DNA of 64,000 nucleotides, taken from JADJYF01 sp965278995. Lineage in GTDB: Bacteria > Pseudomonadota > Gammaproteobacteria > Ga0077536. Below are positions 8,224-17,561 of the stretch, in pieces; positions within the stretch are counted from its first letter, which is position 1; every line of letters starts with the position of its first letter. The translations under genes were made by a program, and so were the position numbers. The notes beneath the pieces were generated by a model. The model made no database searches and had not been told where the DNA came from. It worked only from the letters and a program-made list of their open reading frames with translations. The stretch spans positions 5,332,001-5,396,000 of the forward strand of contig OZ257136.1 of assembly GCA_965278995.1 (NCBI GenBank), written 5' to 3'.

Positions 8224-9453
8224 TCAGCGCGATCCGCGCGTCAGCGGGTTGGCGCCGCCCGAGAAATAGCGTGCTGCAACCAGCATCGCCGCGAACTGCA
8301 GCAATGCACAGAAGTACATTGGCGCCCCGACCAACCTGTCGGTCGGCGGCAGATGCGAGACTGCTGCCATCAGTGGCGCGCCGAATAACGGTGCGATGAC
8401 GGCCATCAGACTGGTCAACGACGACACCGTGCCGAGGGTGTCACCCTGCGAGCGCGCGTCAGCGGCATTGGAGACGATGCTTGTGACGGCGGCACTGACA
8501 GTCCAGCCGAGCAGATTGCAGGCAATGACGACAATCATCACCCAGCCGGCCGTGGCGAGTCCCCAACCCAGATAACCGAACGCACTCGAGGCGAGGCCGA
8601 GCAAGGCGAGGCGTCGGGCGTCGATTCGCCGCAGCAGCGGCGCGAGCAGTACGCCCTGAACCAGGGTGGAGACGACGCCCATGGCAAACATCGACCAGCC
8701 GTTTTCCCGTGGACCCCAGTCGAAGCGATACGACGTATACAGCACCCACGTTGTGTACATGACGAAAGTCGAGAGATTGGTCAGCGCTACCACCCATAAC
8801 AGACGACCGACGCCTTGCAGCCGACCCAGGCGGTGGAGCGCCGCGAGCGGATTGGCGGCTGCCAGGACGAACGGTTTGCGCCGCGTCAGCGGCAGCGATT
8901 CGGGTAGAACGAAGCAGCCATAAAGAAGATTAAGCAATGCGAAACCGCCGGCCACGAAGAACGGCAGGTGCAGATCGATGTCACCGAGTACGCCACCGAG
9001 TACCGGGCCGAGCATGAAACCGATGCCGAACATGGCGCCGAGTTGTCCGAAGCGGCGTGTGCGTTCTTCTGGCGCCGAGATATCGGCGACATAGGCGTTG
9101 GCAACAGCGACGTTGGCTTGCAGCGCGCCGCCGACCATGCGAACGGTGATCAGGACCCATAGCTGAGTGGCGAGGGCCATGGCGAAGAAATTGAAAGCGA
9201 GTCCGCAGAAGCCGAGCAGCAGCACCGGTCGGCGGCCATACCGATCGGATAAGGCTCCGAGTATCGGCGCACCAACGAAGTTTGCCACGCTGAAAGCGAA
9301 CGCCATGACGCCGAACCACAGCGCATGTGAGGTCGGGTCGGTGGTGTAGCGGCCGATCAACGCCGGCAGCACGGGAACAATGATGCCGATGGCGACCATG
9401 TCAATCAACACAGCCGCCATGATGAAGCGCATCGCAGCCGGTCGCGCAGGCAT
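8224..9453 (-). CDS. MFS drug-efflux-type transporter, TetA-like (TCR/Tet family)
   Basis: About 409 residues from the ATG at 9453, with twelve predicted helices. Motif A appears as GALSDRYGRRPVLL after the second helix. The paired features LIDMVAIGIIVPVLPALI and GPVLGGVLGD (motif C in helix 5) are typical of proton-coupled Tet-like exporters. A longer form from a TTG at 9531 would add a 26-residue acidic/Pro-rich leader that the family lacks, so the ATG with GGAG close upstream is preferred. The spacing is a little short, so the start is uncertain. The substrate is unknown, and resistance should not be assumed. Confidence 0.85.
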   Translation of the reverse strand: MPARPAAMRFIMAAVLIDMVAIGIIVPVLPALIGRYTTDPTSHALWFGVMAFAFSVANFVGAPILGALSDRYGRRPVLLLGFCGLAFNFFAMALATQLWVLITVRMVGGALQANVAVANAYVADISAPEERTRRFGQLGAMFGIGFMLGPVLGGVLGDIDLHLPFFVAGGFALLNLLYGCFVLPESLPLTRRKPFVLAAANPLAALHRLGRLQGVGRLLWVVALTNLSTFVMYTTWVLYTSYRFDWGPRENGWSMFAMGVVSTLVQGVLLAPLLRRIDARRLALLGLASSAFGYLGWGLATAGWVMIVVIACNLLGWTVSAAVTSIVSNAADARSQGDTLGTVSSLTSLMAVIAPLFGAPLMAAVSHLPPTDRLVGAPMYFCALLQFAAMLVAARYFSGGANPLTRGSR

Positions 9454-9608
9454 GTTCTCCGGCGCCGGGCCGTCGTCACCGTCGCCATTCTGCCCGCTGT
9501 CGGTCAGGGGTACCGGGTCCAATAGGTACAAGCTCGGGGAAAACAGGCGCGCAGTATACGTGCAGGCCGATGCCCGCCGGCGGTTATCTCAACAACGGTG
9601 TACGAATA

Positions 9609-10781
9609 TCAGTTTTCGAGAAATTCGCTGAATGAGCGCAGCGAGTCGATGCGACTGCAATAGGTCTTCGCGACGACCAGCATCGGAACCGCGAGCAGGG
9701 CGCCGACCAGACCCCACATCCAGCTCCACAGCACGACGGAAAGCACGATGACGACCGGATTCAGGCTCAACCGCCGGCCAAGTATCAACGGTGTGATCAG
9801 GTAACCCTCTGTCGCGGTCAGTACGCAGAAGGCGCCCGGTACCAGCAGGCTCTGCCAGAGATCATCGAATGTCAGGAGCCCGACGACACTCAATACGGTG
9901 AAGCTTGCGAGGTCGCCGAAATACGGCACGAAATTGAACAGCGCGACCATCACGCCCCACAGCACAGGGTTGGGTACATCGAGCAGATACAGTGCTAACG
10001 CTACCGTGCAGCCCAGGCCGATGTTGATGGTCGAGACCGTGAACAGATAGGTCGATACCTCGGCTTCAATCTGGCGCATGATGTCAACCGCGCGTTTCTT
10101 ATCGGAAAAACGTGGCGTCACCGCGATCACCTTGCGCATGAACAAGTCGCCCGAGGCAAGCATGAAGAACAACAGCACGACTGTGCTGACCGCGCTCAGG
10201 AAAAACGCCTGCGAGGCGACCAATATGCCATTTGCAAAGGGCCGTTCCTTGACCGTGACTTCGGCAATACGTCGCTCACGCGTCCCCCCGTTAGCCATGT
10301 CTTCAGTCACAACTTTGACTTGTTCAGTCGCTTTGGCCACCACCATTACCCGGCCGGTGATGTCGCGCAGCTTCAGGCCGATAACCCGCATGACTTCAGG
10401 TGCTTTGGTGAGCCACTGATTGGCGGGTTCGCCGAGGTTATAGGCGGCGGTTGAGAGCGCCGCGAACACGGTGAATAGTACGATTGCGGCGCTGAGTGGC
10501 GGTGGAAGTCGCAAGCGGTTCAAAGTTCGCATGACCGGCGTGAGAACCACGCTCAACATCAGCGCAAGCGCTATTGGCAGCACCAGATCGCGCACAAAAT
10601 AAAGCGTGGCCAACACGGCCAACGTAAACAAACCATTAAGGGCGAGGCTGCTCTGTCTGCGCTCGGCCACCGGCGGCGCGGCAGGCACCGGCAGATCGGG
10701 CGCGTCAGCAGGATCGACAGTCTTTGGGATGACGTTCAAGGCTATAGTCGAAATAATGCGCAGATAATGGCGTCTCGCCAC
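9609..10781 (-). CDS. AI-2E family transporter (PerM/YdiK-like permease)
   Basis: A 390-residue membrane protein with about eight helices. The N-terminal pair FVRDLVLPIALALMLSVVLTP is followed by a large periplasmic or loop segment (~110-200). The C-terminal half has GLGCTVALALYLLDVPNPVLWG, FNFVPYFGDLAS and LILGRRLSLNPVVIVLSVV, all typical of the family. Members have been linked to AI-2 export, sodium/proton antiport or general permease roles, so the name is not a function. It stands alone between the exporter gene and the secreted-protein gene. The exact start is uncertain because the first ~45 residues are poorly conserved. Confidence 0.88.
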   Translation of the reverse strand: MARRHYLRIISTIALNVIPKTVDPADAPDLPVPAAPPVAERRQSSLALNGLFTLAVLATLYFVRDLVLPIALALMLSVVLTPVMRTLNRLRLPPPLSAAIVLFTVFAALSTAAYNLGEPANQWLTKAPEVMRVIGLKLRDITGRVMVVAKATEQVKVVTEDMANGGTRERRIAEVTVKERPFANGILVASQAFFLSAVSTVVLLFFMLASGDLFMRKVIAVTPRFSDKKRAVDIMRQIEAEVSTYLFTVSTINIGLGCTVALALYLLDVPNPVLWGVMVALFNFVPYFGDLASFTVLSVVGLLTFDDLWQSLLVPGAFCVLTATEGYLITPLILGRRLSLNPVVIVLSVVLWSWMWGLVGALLAVPMLVVAKTYCSRIDSLRSFSEFLEN

Positions 10782-10867
10782 AGTGATGTCTGTGCGCGCT
10801 CGCGCTTAGTCAACAGGATGCACACGTTAGTACGCGCCTTCGTCAGGCCAGCCTGGTATAGAACCCG

Positions 10868-10898
10868 CTGAGGGCGAACGTCAGACGTCCGCCCTCAG
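10868..10898 (-). terminator. Hairpin downstream of the secreted-protein gene, possible terminator
   Basis: CTGAGGGCG pairs with CGCCCTCAG. One mismatch is followed by ACGT/ACGT around a 3-nt loop, giving about 13 pairs in 31 nt. It lies 27 nt beyond the stop of the minus-strand gene at 10925. The following bases on that strand have only a short T-poor run, so Rho-independent termination would be weak. Confidence 0.5.
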
Positions 10899-10924
10899 AT
10901 GTGCCCCGTGACCGTGACGGCGGA

Positions 10925-11290
10925 TCAGTGAATCGTCGTTGTTGTCGTCTTTTCCTCGAGTACGCGAGCGCCGTTGCCCGTTCGATCGATAGTGTGTTCC
11001 TGTTCGTAGCTATGCGTCGTTCCATCAGCTCCCTCGACAGAGGTCGACGTGCTCGAACGTGACTCGCCCGTCAAGGGGTCCTTGCTCTGATAGGTTTCGC
11101 TCTTCTTGACGACGTTACCGTATTCGTCGACGGTCTTCTCGGTCTGACTCGAACTGACTTCGGCACCAGCCGGGCCTGAAGTTGCGCGCGCAGTCGTCTC
11201 GGAAACTGTGGTTTCGGCGCCGGCTATGGGGCTGAGTAGAGCAACCGCGATCGCGGCGGCGAGCATTGATTTCTGCATGGTAATGTCCAT
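10925..11290 (-). CDS. Small secreted periplasmic protein, Ser/Thr-rich, function unknown
   Basis: About 121 residues from the ATG at 11290. Four residues later a second Met begins a textbook signal peptide, MQKSMLAAAIAVALLSPIAG, with cleavage near AGAETT. The mature part is low-complexity, rich in Thr, Ser and Glu (KTVDEYGNVVKKSETY, DRTGNGARVLEEKTTTT), with a YGNVVKK element as seen in some cell-surface or stress-associated proteins. No catalytic motif is visible. Earlier in-frame starts up to 11380 would put a non-hydrophobic leader before the signal peptide and are rejected. It is a single-gene unit. Confidence 0.65.
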   Translation of the reverse strand: MDITMQKSMLAAAIAVALLSPIAGAETTVSETTARATSGPAGAEVSSSQTEKTVDEYGNVVKKSETYQSKDPLTGESRSSTSTSVEGADGTTHSYEQEHTIDRTGNGARVLEEKTTTTTIH

Positions 11291-11428
11291 TTTGGTGAAG
11301 TTGCGAGTCGCGCATGGCCGTTGCCCACACAGCAGGTCTGTGTTGGTGGCCTGGGCGCTGTTGCTGACGGTCCGCAGCATCGCAAGTAAGTTGCACCGTG
11401 TCCGTGCGGCCTCGCGCTTAACGACCGC

Positions 11429-12229
11429 TCAGGTGCGCAGACCGACACCACGTGCCAGCAGATAAAGCGCGAGCACGGTCAACGCAACGACGAAAGAAAC
11501 AATCACGCTGAAAGCCGGCACCAGGCCGATGTCGCTCGTGCCGAGAATGCCGTAGCGAAATGCATTGACCATGTAAACGATGGGATTCAACAATGAGATA
11601 TGACGCCAGAAGCCAGGCAGCAGGTCGATGGAATAGAACACGCCGCCGAGATAGGTCAACGGTGTCAGGATGAATGTCGGGACAATGGAAATATCATCGA
11701 ACTTTCGCGCGAATATGGCATTGATAAAACCACCGAGCGAGAACAGCGTGGCGGTCAGAATGACAACGGCGATGATGACCAGCCACGATCGTACATGCAG
11801 ATCGGTGAAAAAAAGCGCAACTGCTGTCACCACGATGCCGACCAGCACGCCGCGGCAGATCCCGCCACCGATATAGCCGGCGAGAATCAGGCTGTTCGGC
11901 ACAGGCGAGACCAGGATCTCCTCGATGTGATGTTGGAACTTGGCGCCGAAGAATGACGAAACAACGTTCGAGTAAGCATTGGTGATGATCGCCATCATGA
12001 TGATGCCTGGCGCGATGTACTGCATATAGGTGTAGCCACCCATCGTGCCGACGCGCGGGCCGATCAGGTTGCCGAAGATGACGAAATAAAGCCCCATCGT
12101 GATGGCGGGCGGCAGGATGGTCTGCAGCCAGATGCGCGTGAAGCGGTTGATCTCCTTGCTGAGAATGGTACCGAGTGCGATGGCGCAATAGCGCCAGCCG
12201 AGATGACTGGGGCGTGGCGAATCAGCCAT
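11429..12229 (-). CDS. ABC-2 type transporter permease (YadH-like)
   Basis: A 266-residue inner-membrane permease with six predicted helices. ILPPAITMGLYFVIFGNLIG, YMQYIAPGIIMMAIITNAYSN and the C-terminal segment PLTYLGGVFYSIDLLPGFW match the ABC-2 permease pattern of E. coli YadH. It overlaps the upstream ATPase gene by 8 bp, so the two form a translationally coupled exporter. YadGH-type systems have no proven substrate, and lipid or drug export has been proposed for relatives. Confidence 0.9.
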   Translation of the reverse strand: MADSPRPSHLGWRYCAIALGTILSKEINRFTRIWLQTILPPAITMGLYFVIFGNLIGPRVGTMGGYTYMQYIAPGIIMMAIITNAYSNVVSSFFGAKFQHHIEEILVSPVPNSLILAGYIGGGICRGVLVGIVVTAVALFFTDLHVRSWLVIIAVVILTATLFSLGGFINAIFARKFDDISIVPTFILTPLTYLGGVFYSIDLLPGFWRHISLLNPIVYMVNAFRYGILGTSDIGLVPAFSVIVSFVVALTVLALYLLARGVGLRT

Positions 12230-13148
12230 CGCTCTGCACCAGACGCATGAACAGTTCTTCCAGCCGATTGCTCTTGTTGCGCATGCTCCTGACCGCGATG
12301 CCTAGCGTCGCCAACTCGGCGAAGACGTCGTTCAGGCTCTGCTCCTTTGCGACCACCACTTCCAGCGTATGCGCATCGATGCGTGTCGTTGGAAATCGCG
12401 CCAGCCTCGGGGCTTCAACCAGCTCGGTCGTGCAATCGAGCACAAACGTCTCGGCATTGAGTTTGGCGAGCAGGTTGCGCATGGTCGAGTTCTCGACGAT
12501 CACGCCATCGTCGATGATGGCAATGCTGCGGCACAACTGCTCGGCCTCCTCCAGATAATGGGTGGTCAGGATGATGGTCGTGCCTTCGCGATTGATGCGG
12601 CTCAGGTATTCCCACATCGAGCGGCGAACTTCGATATCGACACCGGCGGTCGGTTCATCCAGGATCAACAGCCGCGGTTCGTGCATCAGTGCACGCGCGA
12701 TCATCAGCCGGCGCTTCATGCCACCGGACAGATTGCGCGAGATCTCGTCGCGCCGTTCCCATAACCCGAGCTGGCTCAGATGCTTCTCGGCGCGAGTTCG
12801 GGCCAGTGGGCGCGGAATGCCGTAGTAACCGGCCGTGTTCAGCACGATATCCTGCACCGTTTCGAATTGTGAGAAATTGATCTCCTGGGGGACCAGACCG
12901 AGATAGGATTTGGCGCGCGGAAAATCGACGTCGATATCGATGCCGAATACGCGCACCTGGCCGGCGGACTTGCGCACGAGTGAACTGATGATGCCGATGG
13001 TGGTCGATTTGCCGGCGCCGTTCGGGCCGAGCAGAGCGAAGAAATCACCGGCTTCGACGCTCAGATCGATTCCGCGCAGCGCGTCGACACCGTTACGGTA
13101 GGATTTGCGTAACCCCAGGATTTCAAGAGCTAGCGTGGCGTCAGACAT
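12222..13148 (-). CDS. ABC transporter ATP-binding protein (YadG-like)
   Basis: A 308-residue ATPase from the ATG at 13148. An upstream GTG at 13160 would add four residues, but the family consensus starts at MSDATLALEI. Walker A GPNGAGKST is at ~42-50, the signature LSGGMKRRLMIARAL at ~139-153 and Walker B LLILDEPTAGVD at ~159-170. A ~90-residue C-terminal regulatory extension of the YadG/NodI type follows. It energises the permease encoded immediately downstream. An AT-poor gap of about 70 bp separates it from the divergent hydrolase gene. Confidence 0.92.
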   Translation of the reverse strand: MSDATLALEILGLRKSYRNGVDALRGIDLSVEAGDFFALLGPNGAGKSTTIGIISSLVRKSAGQVRVFGIDIDVDFPRAKSYLGLVPQEINFSQFETVQDIVLNTAGYYGIPRPLARTRAEKHLSQLGLWERRDEISRNLSGGMKRRLMIARALMHEPRLLILDEPTAGVDIEVRRSMWEYLSRINREGTTIILTTHYLEEAEQLCRSIAIIDDGVIVENSTMRNLLAKLNAETFVLDCTTELVEAPRLARFPTTRIDAHTLEVVVAKEQSLNDVFAELATLGIAVRSMRNKSNRLEELFMRLVQSDG

Positions 13149-13225
13149 GACCAGGGGCACACAATGAGAGCAGTCGAAGCGGCGCGCACTGTAGCACGGG
13201 CGTCACCGTCGGGCGCGTGGCAGCC

Positions 13226-14113
13226 ATGATGCGTACAGTGCTCTTCGCGTTCGTTGGCGCGCTCGCCATCGGCGGCGGGCTGGTGGCACTCGTTTCCGTC
13301 GGCAGGACGCTGCTCGCGTTGGAGCGGGCGGGCGCTTATCGGGTCAGTCCGGACCTGGCTTACGGCACGCTGTCGCGTCAGCGATTGGATGTTTATACCC
13401 CGACAATCCCGGCTGCAGGCGGGCATCCGGTCGTGGTGTTTTTCTATGGCGGATCGTGGAATCGCGGTTCGCGGCAGGACTATGCGTTTGTCGGCGCCGC
13501 ACTCGCCAGCCGCGGCGTGGTTGCTGTAGTCGCCGATTATCGCCTCTATCCGGAAGTGCGCTATCCGGCTTTTTTGCAGGATTGCGCCGCGGCCGTGGCC
13601 TGGGCGCAGCGCGAAATCGGTCATTACGGCGGCGATCCGTCACGCCTGTTCGTGGCCGGTTACAGCGCCGGTGCTTATAACGCCGCGATGTTGGCCCTCG
13701 ACCAACGCTGGCTTGCCGGAGCGGGACTGGCGCCTGCGGCGCTCGCTGGCTGGGTCGGTATCGCCGGACCGTATGATTTCCTGCCGATACACAATCCGGA
13801 TGTTCAGCCGGTGTTTTTTCATCCTGCTACACCGCCCGATACGCAACCGCTGGCCCACGCCAGCGCTGCAGCGCCGCCGTCCCTGCTGCTGGCGGCCAGT
13901 CGGGATTCCCTGGTCGATCCCGAGCGCAACACGGCTCAGCTGGGGCGCAAACTCGCCGCGCTGGGCGTACCAGTGGCCGTCAAACGCTATCCCTGGGTCA
14001 ATCATTACACCTTGATAGCGACGTTCGCGCGCCCGCTGCGCTGGGCTGCGCCCCTGCTGGACGACGTCGTCCGCTTCGTGAAATCGCCCCTTCCCCGCCC
14101 CCCCGGAGCGTAA
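13226..14113 (+). CDS. Alpha/beta hydrolase, carboxylesterase/lipase-like, membrane-anchored
   Basis: About 295 residues. The N-terminal helix RTVLFAFVGALAIGGGLVAL is a membrane anchor or uncleaved signal. The oxyanion-hole motif appears as VVFFYGGSW, a variant of HGGG in which Tyr replaces His. The nucleophile is in GYSAGA, the Asp in ASRDSLVDP and the His in WVNHYTL. Similar proteins are annotated as esterases or BD-FAE-like. A GTG at 13217 is possible, but the ATG pair at 13226/13229 fits a normal signal anchor. It stands just upstream of two Baeyer-Villiger enzymes. Esterases hydrolyse the esters these enzymes make, so a joint pathway is plausible (inference). Confidence 0.85.
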   Translation: MMRTVLFAFVGALAIGGGLVALVSVGRTLLALERAGAYRVSPDLAYGTLSRQRLDVYTPTIPAAGGHPVVVFFYGGSWNRGSRQDYAFVGAALASRGVVAVVADYRLYPEVRYPAFLQDCAAAVAWAQREIGHYGGDPSRLFVAGYSAGAYNAAMLALDQRWLAGAGLAPAALAGWVGIAGPYDFLPIHNPDVQPVFFHPATPPDTQPLAHASAAAPPSLLLAASRDSLVDPERNTAQLGRKLAALGVPVAVKRYPWVNHYTLIATFARPLRWAAPLLDDVVRFVKSPLPRPPGA

Positions 14114-14159
14114 TACAGTGTCAAGTTGAGGTCAGTGACATTTCTGGGGAGATACGTCC

Positions 14160-15998
14160 ATGGCGCAGCAGTCCGCAGTCAAACGCGAAGCATTCGTTCC
14201 ACCCACGTCCGAGGAACTCGGTTTCGACCCGCTGGAGTTGCGGCGCCGCTATGCCGACGAGCGTGCCCGGCGCCTCCGCCCGGAAGGCAACGCGCAGTAT
14301 CGCGAAATCGCCGGCGAACTCGAGCACTTCAACGACGACCCGTATATCGAGCAGGTCATCACTCGCGAACCGATCACCAAGACTTGCGAAGTCGTGATCG
14401 TTGGCGGCGGGTTCGGCGGAATGCTCGCGAGCGCTCGACTGCAAGATGCCGGCATCCGTGATTTTATGATTATCGAGAAGGCCGGCGATTTCGGCGGCAC
14501 CTGGTATTGGAATCGATATCCCGGCGCGCAATGCGACATCGAATCCTATGTATATATGCCGCTGCTCGAAGAGACCGGTTATATACCGAAAGAGAAATAC
14601 TCCTTCGGGCCGGAGATTCTCGACCATGCACGGCGCATCGGCCGGCACTACGATCTGTATCCACGCACCTGCTTTCAGACGCAGGTGGAGGCGGTGCGTT
14701 GGGACGAAGATGAGAAACGCTGGACGATCACGACCGACCGTGGCGACTCCTTCAAGGCCCGCTACGTCATCATGTCGAGCGGGCCCTTGAATAAGCCCAA
14801 ACTGCCCGGCATTCCCGGCATCGAGGGTTTCGAAGGTCACACGTTTCATACCAGTCGCTGGGATTACGATTACACCGGCGGCGATGCCACGGGCGGCTCG
14901 ATGGATAAACTGGCCGACAAGCGCGTCGGCATCATCGGCACTGGCGCCACCGCGATTCAGTGCGTGTCGCATCTCGGGCGCGCAGCGGGGCATCTGTATG
15001 TCTTCCAGCGCACGCCGTCTTCGATCGACGAACGCGGTAATCGGCCGACCGATCCGGAGTGGGCCAAGTCGCTTACCCCTGGCTGGCATGCACGGCGCAA
15101 TCTCAATTTTGTGTCCATCCTGAGCGGTATTCCGCAGGAAGAGGATCTGGTCGGCGATCGCTGGACAGATCTGTTCAAGGCGCTGTCGAAATTGATGAGC
15201 GTGCCCGCCGATGCGGGTATGAAACCGGAAGACATCGCGCTGATGGCGGAAATTGCCGACTATCAGAAAATGAACGAGATCCGCGCCAGGGTCGAGACGA
15301 GTGTCACCGACACCACGACCGCCGATATGCTCAAACCCTGGTATCGACAGTGGTGCAAACGCCCGACGTTCAACGACGAATTCCTGCCGACGTTCAATCG
15401 CGCGAATGTCACGCTGGTCGATACTGAAGGCGGCGGCGTCGAACGCGTCACGCCGCACGGTGTTGTTGTCAACGGCGTCGAGTATGAAATCGACTGCCTG
15501 ATTTTCGCGACCGGTTTTGAAGTTGGTACCGCGTATACAAGGCGCTCCGAATTCGAAGTCTACGGGCGCAATGGCTTGAGCTTGTCCGAATATTGGGGCG
15601 ACGGCATGAAGACGTTCCATGGCTTCTACAGCCACGGCTTTCCAAACCTCTTTCACATGGGTCTGACGCAGACCGGCCTTGCGCCCAACTTCACCTATAT
15701 GCTCGACGGCCAGGCCAGCCACATCACGCATGTGATCAAGGAAGTCCAGGCGCGCGGCGCACATTGTCTGGAAGCGACCGCCGAATCCGAAGCGGACTGG
15801 GTAGAGACGGTACATAAGCCGAGCTTCATGTCTGACTACCTGAGTCAGTGCACCCCGGGTTACTACAACGCCGAAGGCAAATCCGGCAAAGGTGTTGGTT
15901 TCTTCTCGGAGGTCTACGGTGAAGGTGCCGTTCAGTTCTACGCGCTGTTGGAAGCTTGGCGTAAGGACGGCAACATGAGCGGGCTCGAACTGCGCTGA
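14160..15998 (+). CDS. Baeyer-Villiger monooxygenase (cyclohexanone/phenylacetone monooxygenase-like)
   Basis: A 612-residue flavoprotein, in the size class of long BVMOs with an N-terminal extension. FAD motif VGGGFGG lies at 81-87 and GGTWYWNRYPGAQCD, a hallmark of this group, at ~112-126. The BVMO fingerprint FEGHTFHTSRWD is at 224-235 and the second nucleotide motif GTGATAIQ at ~260-267. It would convert cyclic or aryl ketones to lactones or esters with NADPH and O2. The ribosome site GGGGAGA is 7 nt before the ATG. It is followed 23 bp later by a second BVMO-type gene on the same strand. Confidence 0.93.
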   Translation: MAQQSAVKREAFVPPTSEELGFDPLELRRRYADERARRLRPEGNAQYREIAGELEHFNDDPYIEQVITREPITKTCEVVIVGGGFGGMLASARLQDAGIRDFMIIEKAGDFGGTWYWNRYPGAQCDIESYVYMPLLEETGYIPKEKYSFGPEILDHARRIGRHYDLYPRTCFQTQVEAVRWDEDEKRWTITTDRGDSFKARYVIMSSGPLNKPKLPGIPGIEGFEGHTFHTSRWDYDYTGGDATGGSMDKLADKRVGIIGTGATAIQCVSHLGRAAGHLYVFQRTPSSIDERGNRPTDPEWAKSLTPGWHARRNLNFVSILSGIPQEEDLVGDRWTDLFKALSKLMSVPADAGMKPEDIALMAEIADYQKMNEIRARVETSVTDTTTADMLKPWYRQWCKRPTFNDEFLPTFNRANVTLVDTEGGGVERVTPHGVVVNGVEYEIDCLIFATGFEVGTAYTRRSEFEVYGRNGLSLSEYWGDGMKTFHGFYSHGFPNLFHMGLTQTGLAPNFTYMLDGQASHITHVIKEVQARGAHCLEATAESEADWVETVHKPSFMSDYLSQCTPGYYNAEGKSGKGVGFFSEVYGEGAVQFYALLEAWRKDGNMSGLELR

Positions 15999-16021
15999 GC
16001 GCGAGCGGACGGGAGCAGGGG

Positions 16022-17545
16022 ATGAATCATTTCGATGTACTGATTGTCGGTGCTGGGTTGTCCGGTATCGGCGCAGCCCGCCAGCTACAGGAGCATTGCC
16101 CGGGTAAGACTTTCGCCATTCTCGAAGGGCGAAGCGTGATCGGAGGGACCTGGGATCTGTTCCGATATCCGGGTATCCGCTCCGACAGCGACATGTACAC
16201 GATGGGTTATGACTCCAAGCCCTGGCTGGATCCCAAAGCGATTGCCGACGGTCCGTCGATACTGTCCTACGTTCGTGAAGCGGCCACCGAGAGTGGCATC
16301 GACCGCCATATCCGTTTCGGTCATCAGGTGAAAGCGGCGGCCTGGTCGACAGCGCAGGCGCGCTGGACTGTCGAGGCCGATGATGCTGAATCCGGCGAAC
16401 GAGTCCAGTTCACGGCCAATTTCCTGTTCATGTGCAGCGGGTATTACAGTTACGAGAAAGGCTATACGCCCGAGATTGCGGGTATCACCGATTTCAACGG
16501 TCCGGTGGTGCATCCGCAGCAGTGGCCGCAGGACCTCGATTACGCCGGCAAGCGCGTCGTGATCGTCGGTAGCGGGGCAACCGCGATGACGTTGGTGCCT
16601 GCGATGGCGCGGACGGCGGCCAAGGTCACCATGCTGCAGCGTTCGCCGACTTATGTCGTATCGATGCCGGCCAAGGACGGAATTGCGAGACTGCTGCGCA
16701 TGGTCCTGCCCGAAAGACTTGCTTATCGCCTGACGCGCTGGAAGAACGTTCAATTCCAGCGTTACGTGTATCAACAGACACGCATCAAACCGGAAAAAGT
16801 CAAACAGAAGCTGATCGATCTGGTTCGCAAGCAGTTGCCCCCTGACTATGACGTCGATCGGCATTTCACGCCGAGCTATGCACCGTGGGACCAGCGCCTG
16901 TGTCTGGTACCCGATGCCGACCTCTTCAAGGCGCTGCGCGCGGGTCAGGCTGACGTGGTGACCGATGAAATCGAGCGGGTCACGGAAACAGGTATCACAC
17001 TGAAATCCGGTCAGACCCTGGCGGCAGATATCATCGTAACGGCGACGGGGCTCGATCTCGCGGTGCTGGGCGGTGCGCAATTTACCGTCGACGGCGCCCC
17101 GGTCAGATTTCCGGAAACCTACTCTTACAAAGGCATGATGTTCTCAGACGTGCCGAATCTGGCCTATGTGCTTGGCTATATCAATGCCTCGTGGACACTG
17201 CGCTCGGAACTCGTTGCCGAGTATGTCTGCCGGCTCGTGAATCACATGAGTGCAGTCAATATGCGCCAGAGCACGCCGCGACTGCGCAACACCGACAAGG
17301 GCATGGCAACACGTTTGATGATCGATGGTTTTACGCCGGGCTATATGCGTCGCGCAATCCATCTGTTTCCCAAGCAGGGAGACCGCGATCCCTGGCGCAA
17401 CACGCAGAACTACACGCTGGACAAGCAGACTATCCGCGACGCGCCGCTCACCGATGGTGTGATGACGTTCAGCAATCCGCCGGGTTCGGATCACGCCGTC
17501 AATAGACTGGCCACTGCGACAACAACTGCACGCTCGGCTGCGTGA
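16022..17545 (+). CDS. FAD-dependent monooxygenase, EthA-like Baeyer-Villiger enzyme
   Basis: A 507-residue protein. The N-terminus has IVGAGLSGIG (8-17) and GGTWDLFRYPGIRSDSDMYT (41-60), the EthA-type signature. The fingerprint FNGPVVHPQQWP at 158-169 is a perfect FxGxxxHxxxWP. The NADPH motif GSGATAMTL follows. EthA-type enzymes oxidise ketones and thioamide or sulfide compounds. It is preceded by a strong GGAGCAGGGG ribosome site. It probably forms an operon with the BVMO upstream and converges on pgm. Confidence 0.93.
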   Translation: MNHFDVLIVGAGLSGIGAARQLQEHCPGKTFAILEGRSVIGGTWDLFRYPGIRSDSDMYTMGYDSKPWLDPKAIADGPSILSYVREAATESGIDRHIRFGHQVKAAAWSTAQARWTVEADDAESGERVQFTANFLFMCSGYYSYEKGYTPEIAGITDFNGPVVHPQQWPQDLDYAGKRVVIVGSGATAMTLVPAMARTAAKVTMLQRSPTYVVSMPAKDGIARLLRMVLPERLAYRLTRWKNVQFQRYVYQQTRIKPEKVKQKLIDLVRKQLPPDYDVDRHFTPSYAPWDQRLCLVPDADLFKALRAGQADVVTDEIERVTETGITLKSGQTLAADIIVTATGLDLAVLGGAQFTVDGAPVRFPETYSYKGMMFSDVPNLAYVLGYINASWTLRSELVAEYVCRLVNHMSAVNMRQSTPRLRNTDKGMATRLMIDGFTPGYMRRAIHLFPKQGDRDPWRNTQNYTLDKQTIRDAPLTDGVMTFSNPPGSDHAVNRLATATTTARSAA

Positions 17546-17561
17546 GGAGTCAGCTAGCGGG

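Noticed and set aside
14121..15815. 564-codon minus-strand frame opposite a Baeyer-Villiger gene
   Set aside because: The plus strand carries all BVMO motifs in order. The minus frame is low-information, typical of antisense frames in GC-rich genes. The same applies to the long antisense frames over guaB (24460-25893), guaA (25923-27089) and the LLM genes (59066-60373, 60662-62422).
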